This document shows, piece after piece, positions 25,614-35,200 of a DNA stretch of 64,000 nucleotides (its first letter is position 1; each line of letters opens with the position of its first letter). The notes beneath the pieces were generated by a model. It had not been told where the DNA came from. It saw nothing but the letters and a program-made list of their open reading frames with translations, and searched no databases. The translations under genes and the position numbers were made by a program. The stretch is from SXNM01 sp964586155 (GTDB lineage: Bacteria > Myxococcota_A > UBA9042): NCBI GenBank assembly GCA_964586155.1, contig CAZPHC010000007.1:1-64000 (forward strand), given 5' to 3'.

Positions 25614-27784
25614 ACACCGTCGTTGCCCGTCACCACAGCCGCGGCGGGCGTCTACGGATCTGGCTGGCCGGGGTCTGCGCGTTGGCCGCGATCTGGGCCT
25701 CGTCGACGGCCTCGGCGGCCGAGAGCCTGCGCCGCTTCGCCATCCTCGCGTCCAGCAACGACGGCGGCGGCGAGCGTGCTCGGCTGCGCTTCGCCAACAG
25801 CGACGCGGCCGCCATGGCCCGGGTCCTCGAGGGCTTCGGCGGCGTCGCGTCGGGCGACCTCGTGGTCCTGACCGACGCCACGCCCGCGACGCTGCGTGCG
25901 GGCGTCGCCAAGGTGCGCGCGCTCGTCGCGGCCGCCCGGACCAGGCACCGCCGGATCGAGGTCGTGCTGTACTACTCGGGCCACTCCGACGAAGAGGGCC
26001 TGCTGCCGGGAGGCGAGTTGGTGCGCTACGACGAGCTGCGCGCGATGCTCGGCTCGCTGCAGGTGGACGTGCGCATCGCCATCCTCGACTCCTGCGCGTC
26101 CGGCGCGCTGATCCGGACCAAAGGCGGCGTGCGCCGACCGCCCTTCCTCTTCGACCAGAGCGGCCAGGTCCGGGGTCACGCCTACCTGACGTCGAGCTCC
26201 GCAGACGAGGCAGCGCAGGAGTCCGATCGCATCGGCGCGAGCTACTTCACCCACCACCTCGTCACCGGCCTGCGCGGCGCGGCCGACGTCGACCGCGATC
26301 GCCGGGTCACGCTCTCGGAGGCCTACCAATACGCCTTCCACGCCACGCTCGATACGACGCAGAAGAGCCGCAGCGGCCCGCAGCACCCCAACTACGACTT
26401 CGAGCTCGCAGGCTCCGGCGACGTCGTCATCACCGACCTCTCGGCGGCCGGCGCGGTCCTGGTGCTCGACCGCAGCGCCGTGGGTCGCTTCTTCGTCCGC
26501 GACCAGGGCGGCCGGCTGGTCGCCGAGCTCGACAAGGTCCCTGGCCGCTCGATCGAGCTCGGCCTCGAGCCTGGTGCCTACCGCGTCGAGCTGCGCCGCG
26601 ACGACCGCGTCTGGGAGACGAGCCTGACCCTGCACGAAGGTGGACGCGGCGTCGTCGACATCGGCGCCATGCGGCCGCGGTCGCTGGTCGACACCCGCGC
26701 GCGCGGAGGGCTGTCCAGCGTCTGGGCGCGCGCGTCGGCCCGGATCCCGATGGCCTCGCTGGCGGACACGCCCGAGCATCCGACCGAGGTGCCCTTCAAC
26801 CTCAGCGTGCTGCCCGGGGTCTCGCTGCACGGCGCGTCACGCCACGTCACGCAGCTCTCGCTCGGCCTCGTCACGGGCAACGCCGCTGTGTCGGGCCTCG
26901 ACATGGCGACCATCGGCACCATCACCACCGGCGACGTGCGCGCGCTGCAGCTGGCGGGCGTGTTCCACATCGTCGGCGGCGGCATGCGCGGCACGCAGCT
27001 CGCGGGCGCCGCGAATGTCGTCCGCGGCGACGTCGACGGCGTCCAGGTCGCTGGCGCGCTCAACGTGGCGGGCGACGTCCGGGGTACGCAGATCGCCGGC
27101 GCGATGAACCTCGCGGTCGGGCCCGTACGCGGCGTCCAGATCGCCGGCAGCGTCAACATCGGCGACGACGTCGCCGGCGTCCAGGTCGCCGTCGCCAACA
27201 TCGCCAGCCACCTGGACGGCATCCAGGTCGGCATGGTCAACGTCGCCGGCCGGTCGGACGGCCTGCAGGTCGGCCTGCTCAACGTCGCCTCGGGCAAGGA
27301 GGCCAACACCTTCGGCCTGCTCTCGTTCGTCCGCGACGGCTACAACCACCTCGAGGCCTGGGCCAGCGACACAACGACCGCCTCGGTCGGCGTCAAGTTC
27401 GGCGGCAAGCACATGTACACGCTGCTCGCGGCCGGCTACGGCACCCAGCACACCGACGCCTGGGAGTTCTGCCTCGGACTCGGCGGCCACCTCGCGCTCA
27501 CCGACCGCTTCTGGATCGACGTCGACGGCATGGGCGGCAGCCGCTGGACGGCGAGGGCCTTGATCGCGCCGGAGCAGGAGGCCCTGCTGCGCCTGCGCGG
27601 CATGGTCGGCATGCGCGTCTGGCGATCGGTCGGCGTCTTCGTCGGCTCCGGCCTGAACGTGGCCTTCGGCCTCGACGGCCGCAACCCGCGGCCCCTGCCC
27701 CTCGGCACCGCGTCGTCGCGCCAGCTCGGCGACGGCGACAACGTCGCGTTCGGCCCGTCGCTCTTTGCCGGCCTGCAGCTCTGA
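25610..27784 (+). CDS. Exported caspase-like protein with PEGA-like, surface-repeat and barrel-like regions
   Basis: The 724-residue protein has a signal peptide (cleavage near residue 37) and a caspase/metacaspase domain at about 40-270. The catalytic dyad is visible as His125 in YYSGHSDEEG and Cys162 in LDSCASGAL. A PEGA-like beta domain follows at about 278-350. Then comes a stack of 18-20-residue repeats at about 415-562 of the form GVQVAGALNVAGDVRG, like the LA_2272-type surface repeats of Leptospira. The C-terminal 150 residues alternate in hydrophobicity, as in a membrane-associated barrel. The ATG overlaps the anti-sigma stop. A caspase directly controlled by an ECF sigma factor is not a standard arrangement; the peptidase would act outside the cytoplasm. 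Substrate and activation are unknown. Confidence 0.82.
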   Translation: MNTVVARHHSRGGRLRIWLAGVCALAAIWASSTASAAESLRRFAILASSNDGGGERARLRFANSDAAAMARVLEGFGGVASGDLVVLTDATPATLRAGVAKVRALVAAARTRHRRIEVVLYYSGHSDEEGLLPGGELVRYDELRAMLGSLQVDVRIAILDSCASGALIRTKGGVRRPPFLFDQSGQVRGHAYLTSSSADEAAQESDRIGASYFTHHLVTGLRGAADVDRDRRVTLSEAYQYAFHATLDTTQKSRSGPQHPNYDFELAGSGDVVITDLSAAGAVLVLDRSAVGRFFVRDQGGRLVAELDKVPGRSIELGLEPGAYRVELRRDDRVWETSLTLHEGGRGVVDIGAMRPRSLVDTRARGGLSSVWARASARIPMASLADTPEHPTEVPFNLSVLPGVSLHGASRHVTQLSLGLVTGNAAVSGLDMATIGTITTGDVRALQLAGVFHIVGGGMRGTQLAGAANVVRGDVDGVQVAGALNVAGDVRGTQIAGAMNLAVGPVRGVQIAGSVNIGDDVAGVQVAVANIASHLDGIQVGMVNVAGRSDGLQVGLLNVASGKEANTFGLLSFVRDGYNHLEAWASDTTTASVGVKFGGKHMYTLLAAGYGTQHTDAWEFCLGLGGHLALTDRFWIDVDGMGGSRWTARALIAPEQEALLRLRGMVGMRVWRSVGVFVGSGLNVAFGLDGRNPRPLPLGTASSRQLGDGDNVAFGPSLFAGLQL

Positions 27785-27823
27785 GCAGCTCGCGACGCCC
27801 GTGCGCGCGACCGAGCGCCGTCG

Positions 27824-28855
27824 TCAGGCATCGGCCGACAGCGCCTCGAACGCGCCCCTGCCAGCCGGATCGCCGAGGTAGATGACGGTATCACCGGCGG
27901 CCAGCCGGACCTCGTCATGCGGGTTGTAGCGCCAGGAGGCCGCCCCGTCGCGCAGCGCGACGATCAGGACATCGCGTGGCAACCGCTTGCGCAACAGGCC
28001 GAGCTCCAGGCCGACCAACCCGCTGCCCGCGACCACGGGCACCTCCTCGATCCGCAGCCGGTGGTCGAGATCGCGCAGCATGATGTCGAGGAACGACACC
28101 GCCGTCGGTCGAACGAGCTCGGAGATCAGGCGCAGGCCACCGATCTGGTTCGGGCTGACCACGGCGTCGGCGCCGGCCTTGCGCAGCTTGTCGACGACCT
28201 TGGACTCGACGCAGCGCGCGACGATGCGCATCCGCGGGTTCAACATGCGCGCCGAGACGGTGACGATGAGGTTGTCCTTGTCGTTGCTGACCGTCGCGAC
28301 GAGGCCCGCCGCGCGCTCGATGCCAGCGGCGCGCAACGCGTCGTCGTCCGTCGCGTCGCCGATTACCTGGGGCAGCTCAGCGCCGAGCTTGTCCTCGAGC
28401 GCGCGCAGGCGCTCGATGTCGCGCTCGATGACGACGAGCGGCCGCTGCGTGTGGACCAGCTCGGTGATCACGGCCTCGCCGGTATGGCCGCAGCCGCAGA
28501 CGATCGTGTGGCCATCCAGGGACTCGATGGTGCGGCGCATGCGACGACTCCAGAGCAGCTCGGCCAGGCGCCCTTCGACGAAGAACGCGGTCAGGTTCGA
28601 GATGAAGTAGACGAACGTGCCGACGCCCAGGATCAGCAGCACGATCGTGAAGATCCGACCGTTGGGATTCGCCGAGAGGTCGACGATCTCCCCAAAACCG
28701 ACGGTCGTCAGCGTGATGACCGTCATGTACAACGCGTCGAGCCACGTCGTGGTCGGCTGGCCCAGCTGCCAGTAGCCGATGGTGCCAGCGGCGAACAGCA
28801 GCGAGATCAGCGCGGCGCTGCGCTGGATCGGCGCCAGCGGATGCAGCTTGCGCAT
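27824..28855 (-). CDS. Potassium channel with TrkA/RCK cytoplasmic domains
   Basis: The 343-residue protein has two membrane helices with a pore loop. The selectivity filter reads TVGFG at residues 51-55, in place of the more common TVGYG. A TrkA-N Rossmann domain follows (IVCGCGHTGEAVI, then VIGDATDDDALRAAGIERA) and then a TrkA-C domain near the end. This is the common layout of ligand-gated prokaryotic potassium channels (for example MthK), gated by Ca or nucleotides. ATG 28855 has GGGAGA upstream. The gene is convergent with the caspase gene and has its own promoter (28960-28987). Confidence 0.87.
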   Translation of the reverse strand: MRKLHPLAPIQRSAALISLLFAAGTIGYWQLGQPTTTWLDALYMTVITLTTVGFGEIVDLSANPNGRIFTIVLLILGVGTFVYFISNLTAFFVEGRLAELLWSRRMRRTIESLDGHTIVCGCGHTGEAVITELVHTQRPLVVIERDIERLRALEDKLGAELPQVIGDATDDDALRAAGIERAAGLVATVSNDKDNLIVTVSARMLNPRMRIVARCVESKVVDKLRKAGADAVVSPNQIGGLRLISELVRPTAVSFLDIMLRDLDHRLRIEEVPVVAGSGLVGLELGLLRKRLPRDVLIVALRDGAASWRYNPHDEVRLAAGDTVIYLGDPAGRGAFEALSADA

Positions 28856-28959
28856 CGGGTCTCCCTGCGCCGCCTTCGGGCGCGTCCCTGCCGGCTCTGG
28901 GGTCCGACCAAGGGGCCCGTGCGCTCGCCGGGGCAGCGACGCACCACGACCCCGGCTCC

Positions 28960-28987
28960 AGGCTAGGCGCCGCGGCGCGTGTGCCAA
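28960..28987 (-). promoter_or_regulatory. Probable housekeeping promoter of the potassium channel gene
   Basis: On the minus strand TTGGCA (28987-28982) and TAGCCT (28965-28960) are separated by 16 bp. This leaves a leader of about 100 nt before the ATG at 28855. Confidence 0.45.
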
Positions 28988-29003
28988 GGCCGTCGGTCGA
29001 CGC

Positions 29004-30599
29004 CTACTTCGGCGCGCATTCGTAGCGTTGGGCGAAGACGGCCCGTGCCATCGCCGCGTCGCGCGCCGAGGTCGCGGCCGGCCAGGCCGCCTCGACCAGC
29101 GCGTCGATCAGGCCGCAAGCGTCGGCCCCAGCCAGTGCCGCCGGCGCGGTCAGCAACCGCTCGCGCACCGGCAGCAGCTCGAGGGCCTCGATCACACGCC
29201 AATCCAGCGGACGCGGCAGCGAGCGACGCAGGTGCGCGCCGACCATGACATGCCACAGCCCCGGCTCGACTTGCCCGCCCTTCGCCAGCGCGTCGCCCAG
29301 GTTGTGCTGATTGCGCCAGCTGCGCGGCTCGACCTGGACGGCGTGGGCAAAGAGGGCCTGTTGGCTGCTCCACGGGCGCTGGTGCCAGACCGTCAGCGCC
29401 GCGAAGGTGGCGAGCACCGCCACCAAGGCCGCGATCGGCGCGGAGATCCGGCCCCCGTCGCCCGGTCGCGCGGCGGCGGCCCCGTCGAGCCAGCGCCCGG
29501 CCCAGGCACACGGAGCCAGCGCGCCGAGGTAGAGCAGGCGCTCGGCAAACTCGGTCGGCGCCAGGAACAGCAAGTTGCTGCCCGCGATCACGGGCCCTGC
29601 GCACATGCCGATCAGCACGGCGTTGGCCACGTCGCCGCGCCGCAGCGCACGCAGCCCGGCCCAGACCAGCCCGGCCAGCGCCAAGGCGCCCGCGAGCGCC
29701 CAGGGCCACAGCGCGCCGGCATCGGCGTCGTAGACGCCGTAGCTGTGGTTCGGCGCCACGTCGTCGGGCCAGACCAGCACGCGCAAGCCACGCCAGACCA
29801 ACGCCAGCGCCGTGACGACGCGGTCGCCGGGCGCCAGCGCGACCAGGACGTTGTCGCTCGCGCCTTCTGCCGCGCCGCCGTGCGCGCGCGCGACCATGAC
29901 CAGGACCGGCGCCGCCACCAACACCGCCGCGGCGGCAAAGCGCAGCCACGCGCCGAGCGCGACCCGTCGGGCCGCCAAGGCGATGGCGAGCAGCGGCAGG
30001 CCCAACAGCGCGGATTCCTTGACCCCACAGCCGGCGGCCACGAACACGCACGCCACGGCGAGCTGCGACGGTCGCCGCTCGAACCACACCAGGCCGGCCA
30101 GGATCGCCGCGGCGGCCCAGATGTCGGCGTTGCCGACCAGACCACCAACCGCCTCAGCGTGTACCGGATGCAGCGCGAACAGCAGCCCGGCCCAGAGCGC
30201 CGCCCGCGGCGTGAGCCACCGTCGCAGCAGGGCCCAGGCCAGCACGCAGCAGAGCACGTGCGCCACCAGCGCAAGCACCCGGAACGGCAGCGGCGCGCCG
30301 CCCCCGGCCGCCCACAGCGCCCGCCAGACCAAGGGCAAGGCCGGCCGCCAGCTGACCTTGGCCGCGCTGCCCAGCGGCAGGCCCCAGAAGTCACGCGCGA
30401 CCGCCGCGTCGACCAGGTCCACCTGCCCCTGCACGACCGGACTCTGCAAGATGGCGTGCCGATCGTCGTAGACGAAGCCGCCGTCGATCGTCAGCAGGCC
30501 CACGACGGTCGCGGCGGCGGCGACCCACAGGCCATGCGCGCGCATCGACGCCCAGGGCCCGCGGCCCGCGTTCGCTGCGCTGGTTTGCTCCGGATTCAT
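29004..30599 (-). CDS. Polytopic TMTC/GT-C-like membrane protein (paralogue of 10095-11639)
   Basis: The 531-residue protein has about ten hydrophobic segments. The loop DGGFVYDDRHAILQSPVVQG after the first segment and HPVHAEAVGGLVGNADIWAA correspond to the same positions in the protein at 10095-11639 and in TMTC-type GT-C enzymes. KESALLGLPLLAI is another shared segment. The C-terminal third (SSQQALFAHAVQVEPRSWRNQHNLG) looks like a TPR-like helical tail. A role in protein O-glycosylation is possible but not shown. ATG 30599 has GGAG about 10 nt upstream. The gene stands alone between the channel gene and the divergent lipoprotein gene. Confidence 0.68.
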   Translation of the reverse strand: MNPEQTSAANAGRGPWASMRAHGLWVAAAATVVGLLTIDGGFVYDDRHAILQSPVVQGQVDLVDAAVARDFWGLPLGSAAKVSWRPALPLVWRALWAAGGGAPLPFRVLALVAHVLCCVLAWALLRRWLTPRAALWAGLLFALHPVHAEAVGGLVGNADIWAAAAILAGLVWFERRPSQLAVACVFVAAGCGVKESALLGLPLLAIALAARRVALGAWLRFAAAAVLVAAPVLVMVARAHGGAAEGASDNVLVALAPGDRVVTALALVWRGLRVLVWPDDVAPNHSYGVYDADAGALWPWALAGALALAGLVWAGLRALRRGDVANAVLIGMCAGPVIAGSNLLFLAPTEFAERLLYLGALAPCAWAGRWLDGAAAARPGDGGRISAPIAALVAVLATFAALTVWHQRPWSSQQALFAHAVQVEPRSWRNQHNLGDALAKGGQVEPGLWHVMVGAHLRRSLPRPLDWRVIEALELLPVRERLLTAPAALAGADACGLIDALVEAAWPAATSARDAAMARAVFAQRYECAPK

Positions 30600-30689
30600 C
30601 GTCGGCCCGCTCCACGTCGACCGGCCCCACTGTGGCCCGCGGCACGCCCGCCGCACAAGACGCATGCGGACGGAGGCACGCCCGACGCC

Positions 30690-30731
30690 ATCGTCCACGG
30701 GCTGGTGACACCTGGCGACCTCGCCGGTGTT
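30690..30731 (+). promoter_or_regulatory. Shared promoter element, copy 2 (DUF2807-like lipoprotein gene)
   Basis: ATCGTCC at 30690, TGGTGACACCT at 30703-30713, an 11-bp spacer and CGGTGTT at 30725-30731 match the element before the ECF sigma operon in 31 of 42 positions with identical spacing. The ATG of the lipoprotein lies 48 bp further on. It is therefore a likely target of that sigma factor. Confidence 0.6.
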
Positions 30732-30779
30732 CCAGTTGACAACCAGGCGCCACGTTCGGCGCCACTTGCGGAGGATCCC

Positions 30780-31927
30780 ATGCGTAGTTCGATTGTTCGG
30801 CGCACGTCGGCGCTCACCTTGGTTGCCGCGCTCGCCGCGTCCACGTTCGCCGGCTGCGACGCCAACCACACCGGCAGCGGCACCTGGGCCGAGGAGCAAC
30901 GCCACGTCACCACCTTCGACCGCATCGAGGTCCGCGGCGCCGTCGACCTCTTTGTCGAGGTCGTCGAAGGTGTCGACGCGACGATCGTCGTCAACGGCGA
31001 CGACAACCTGCTCGGCGACGTCGCGACCACGCAGAACGGCAAGACCCTGGAGATCGAGGTCGACTCCTGGCTGCACCCGCATCATCCGCTCGAGGTCTGG
31101 GTCCAGATCCCGAACCTGCGTGCCCTCGAGATCGCCGGCGCGGCGCGGGTGGTGGCCTGGGGCATCGCGAGCAAGCGCCTCGACCTCGATCTCTCCGGCG
31201 CCTCGGAGGTCACCCTGGCCGGCAAGGCCAACGAGCTCGTGATGGACAGCAGCGGCGCGACGCGCCTCGAAGCCAAGGCCCTGCACGGAGGCCGCGTCGA
31301 TCTCGACGCCAGCGGCGCCACGCACGCCCAGGTCTGCGTCGACACCCACCTCCGCCTCGACGTCAGCGGCGCGTCCGACGTTCGCTACTTCGGCCAGCCG
31401 ACCATCGTCGAACAGGATGTCACCGGTGCCAGCGAGATCGCCTTCGGCGGCAGCTCGTGCGCGACGTTCACGCCCCCGACGCGGACCAAGCCCTCGACCT
31501 GCTCCTGCCCTGCCGGCGGCGGCAACGACTGGATCGACGACAGCGGCAGCTCGGACGGCGGCGGTGACGACGGCGGCGACAACGGCTATGAGCCCGGCGG
31601 CAGCGGCTCCGGCAGCGGCTCCGGCAGCGGCTCCGGCAGCGGCAGCGGCTCCGGCAGCGGCTCCGGCAGCGGCAGCGGCTCCGGCAGCGGCTCCGGCAGC
31701 GGCTCCGGCAGCGGCTCCGGCAGCGGCAGCGGCTCCGGCAGCGGCTCCNNNNNNNNNNNNNNNNNNNNNNNNNNNNNNNNNNNNNNNNNNNNNNNNNNNN
31801 NNNNNNNNNNNNNNNNNNNNNNNNNNNNNNNNNNNNNNNNNNNNNNNNCAGCGGCTCCGGCAGCGGCAGCGGCTCCGGCAGCGGCTCCGGCAGCGGCTCC
31901 GGCGACGATACGTCCGGCTGCGACTAG
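30780..31927 (+). CDS. DUF2807 (head-GIN)-like lipoprotein with Gly-Ser tail (contains assembly gap)
   Basis: The protein starts with a lipoprotein signal peptide (LAASTFAGC, Cys26). A domain of about 200 residues follows with the pattern of putative auto-transporter adhesin/head-GIN (DUF2807) proteins: FDRIEVRGAVDLFVEVVEG, LEIAGAARVVAWG, LDLDLSGASEVTLAG and repeated S-GA units. Behind a Cys-containing linker lies a long (GS)n tail interrupted by a run of 100 N. After the gap the frame resumes and ends GDDTSGCD before TAG at 31925-31927. The true tail length is unknown. GGAGG lies 5 nt upstream of the ATG. It carries the same upstream element as the ECF sigma operon. Confidence 0.8.
31597..31903. 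repeat. GGCAGC/GGCTCC tandem repeat (Gly-Ser tail) with an N run
   Basis: Both flanks of 31749-31848 (100 N) consist of GGC AGC and GGC TCC codons in irregular alternation. The gap is an assembly break in a repeat, so the copy number and reading frame across it are not known. Confidence 0.85.
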
Positions 31928-32280
31928 CCGGCCGAACCGGCCCACATCGGGGCGACGCCGCCAGCGCGATCCACGCCGGCGGCGTCGCGCCGTCGTCTGC
32001 GCCTGCAAGCCGACGAACCGCGCGCCACCTGCATATCCTACGATGACGTAGGATTCCTCACAAAGTTTCTTATTTGAAACATCAGCGCGACATTCGCCGA
32101 ATTCGATTGTACGCGTCCGATCTTCCGCGTCGTTCGCCCACGACCTCAGGGCGCTCTGCGACGAGACAAGCCGCACGACAGGCAGGTTCCAACCAATTCC
32201 ACGCAAATCCCTCGTGCCTTTGCCCCTGGAGTAACGCTACCATACTCGCTGAAGTGTGCCTTTGGCTCCGGAGGATCCCC
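31928..32280. other. 353-bp intergenic region before the giant Cys-rich gene, with an AT-rich island
   Basis: No gene is seen. At 32035-32054 ATCCTAC and GTAGGAT form a perfect 7-bp stem with a 6-nt loop. Just after it, GTTTC-TTATTT-GAAAC forms a second small stem in a strikingly AT-rich stretch (32055-32085). This may be the terminator of the preceding lipoprotein gene. A possible promoter for the giant gene is TTGCCC (32220-32225) with CATACT or TACCAT at 32238-32246, with poor spacing. Confidence 0.5.
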
Positions 32281-35200
32281 ATGTTCGACTGGCATCGGCT
32301 GTCTCGCGACGTCGTCTCTCCACGGGTCGCGCGGTTCGACCGCGACGGAGCTGGCTGGCTCGGCCGCAGCCTGGCGCTTGCCGCGATCCTGGTCGGATCA
32401 CTCGCCGGCTGCTTCGAGGACCCGAACACGCAGGTCGTCGGCAAGGGCGATGGCCAGACCACCGAGGTCAGCGGCGACGTCAGCAGCGACTGCGAAGGCA
32501 AGATCGGCTGCCCGTGCCAGCTCGACGATGAATGCCTCTCGGACTACTGCGCCATCCCCGATGGCGAGACCAGCGGCACCTGCAGTGAGCCTTGCGGCGG
32601 CCCCTGCCCCGAGGGCGAGACCTGCAAGAGCGTCGGCCGCGGCGGCAAGAAGAAGTACGTCTGCCAGAAGGACATCATCACGCCCGGATGTACGCCGAGC
32701 GACGAGGCCTGCGACGGCGTCGACAACGACTGCGACGGCGAGACCGACGAGCAGCTCTGCGACGACAGCAACGAATGCACCATCGACGACTGCAAGCCCG
32801 AGCTGGCGACCGACCTCGCCGACGGCTGCACCCACACGATGACCACGCTCGGCTGCGACGACGGCAACGCCTGCACCGGCGCCGATGTCTGTGCGGGCGG
32901 CGTCTGCGCCGGCAGCGCCATCGACTGCGCCGACGACAATCCCTGTACCGACGACGCCTGCGACGAGTCAGGTGCGTGCGTCCACGCCGTGAACAGCGCG
33001 CCGTGCGACGACAACAGCGTCTGCACCAAGGACGACGCCTGCGGCGCCGGCGCCTGCCTGGGCACCGCCGTCGACTGCAACGACAACAACCCCTGCACCG
33101 ACGACACCTGCGACGCCGCGACCGGCTGCGCGCACATCGACAACACCGACAGCTGCGAGGACGGCGACGCCTGCACCACGCCCGACATCTGCCAGGGCGG
33201 CACCTGCACCGCCGGCCTGACGACGATCTGCGACGACGGCAACCCCTGCACCGCCGACGCCTGCGATCCGGTCCTGGCTGCGGCGGACCTGAGCAAGGGC
33301 TGCACCAGCACCAACGTCTCGGACCTGTGCAACGACGGCAACCCGTGCACTTCGAGCGACGCGTGCATCGGCGGCACCTGCACCGGCACCGTCCAGAAGG
33401 ACTGTGACGACGGCAACACCTGCACCATCGACGCCTGTGACGCCGAGAGCGGCGAGTGCAGCGCGACCCCGGGCAAGGTCGGCGACGGCTGCGACGACAA
33501 CAACCCGTGCACCACCAACGACGCCTGCGACGCCAGCGCGGCCTGCATCGGCAACGCGACCAACTGCGACGACGGCGTCGGCTGCACCATCGACGTCTGC
33601 GACGTGAACCTCGGCACCTGCTACCACGAGAACAACTCGGGTTACGCCTGCGAAGACGGCAGCTTGTGCACCCTGGGCGACGCCTGCATCGGCGGTGCCT
33701 GCGTCGGCGGCAAGGCCAAGATCTGCGACGACGCGCAGCCGTGCACCGACGACAGCTGCAACGCCAAGACCGGCGACTGCACCTTCGTCGCCAACGACCA
33801 CCCGTGCGACGACGGCAACCCGTGCACGCAGAAGGACCTCTGCGCGAAGTCGGCATGCACCGGCAGCGATCCCGTGGTCTGCAACGACGGCAACGAGTGC
33901 ACCCTCGAGACCTGCGACACCGCCACCGGCAAGTGCGAGACCAAGAACGCCGCCGACAACGTGCTCTGCACCGACGCCGACGCCTGCAGCTCGGGCGACG
34001 CCTGCAACAAGGGCGTCTGCACCGCGGGCCCCAAGACGTACTGCAACGACGACAACATCTGCACCGACGACAGCTGCGATCCCAAGACCGGCACGTGCGT
34101 CTACACCCCGAACAAGGTCGGCTGCGACGACGGCAACAAGTGCACCGCAGACGACGTCTGCGCCGCGGGCACCTGCACCGGCGGCAAGAACACCTGCGAA
34201 TGCCAGAGCACCGCAGACTGCAAGGGCAAGGAAGACGGCAACCTCTGCAACGGCGTGCTCATCTGCAACCTGCAGACCAACAGCTGCGAGGTCGACAACA
34301 ACAGCATCGTCGTCTGCGATCCGGCCAACAACACGCCGTGCACGACCTTCACCTGCAAGGCCGACAGCGGCATCTGCACACCGGACATCAAGCCCAACGG
34401 CAGCGCCTGCGAGGCGGACGACTCGGCCTGCACCGTCGGGGATACCTGCGCCCTCGGCCAATGCGTCGCCGGCAAGCAGCTGACCTGCGTCGACGACAAC
34501 GACTGCACGGACGACACCTGCGATCCCAAGAAGGGCTGCGTCTTCGCGCCGAACACCCTGCCCTGCTTCGACGGTGACCAGTGCACCAAGGGCGACGTCT
34601 GCAAGGATGGCGCCTGCAAGGACGGCGGCACGCAGAAGAACTGCAACGACAACGACGTCTGCAGCGCCGACTCGTGCAACCCCAAGACCGGCAACTGCGT
34701 GTTCGCGCCGCTCTCGGGCAACGACTGCGACGACGGCAACGCGTGCACCAGCCTGGACGCCTGCTCGCAGGGCGGCTGCGTCGGCAGCAAGACCAAGGTC
34801 TGCGACGACGGCAACGCCTGCACCCTCGACGCATGCGACCCGAGCAGCGGCAAGTGCACCGCGCAGCCGGCGTTCGAAGGCCTCGGCTGCGACGACGGCA
34901 AGCCCTGCACCAAGGGCGACACCTGCAAGTCCGGCGTCTGCACGGCTGGCCCGGTGCCGAGCTGCGACGACGGCAACCCCTGCACCAAGGGCTCGTGCGT
35001 GGCGGCGACCGGCGGCTGCGCCCAGGCGCCGACGGCCAAGGGCACGGCCTGCAGCGACGGCAACGCCTGCACCCTGCTCGACGCCTGTGACGCCGGCAAA
35101 TGCGTCGCGCTCGACACCAAGCTCTGCGACGACAACAACGTCTGCACCATCGACGTCTGCGAGAAGTCGAGCGGCCTGTGCGCCTACCAGCCGACGGCCG

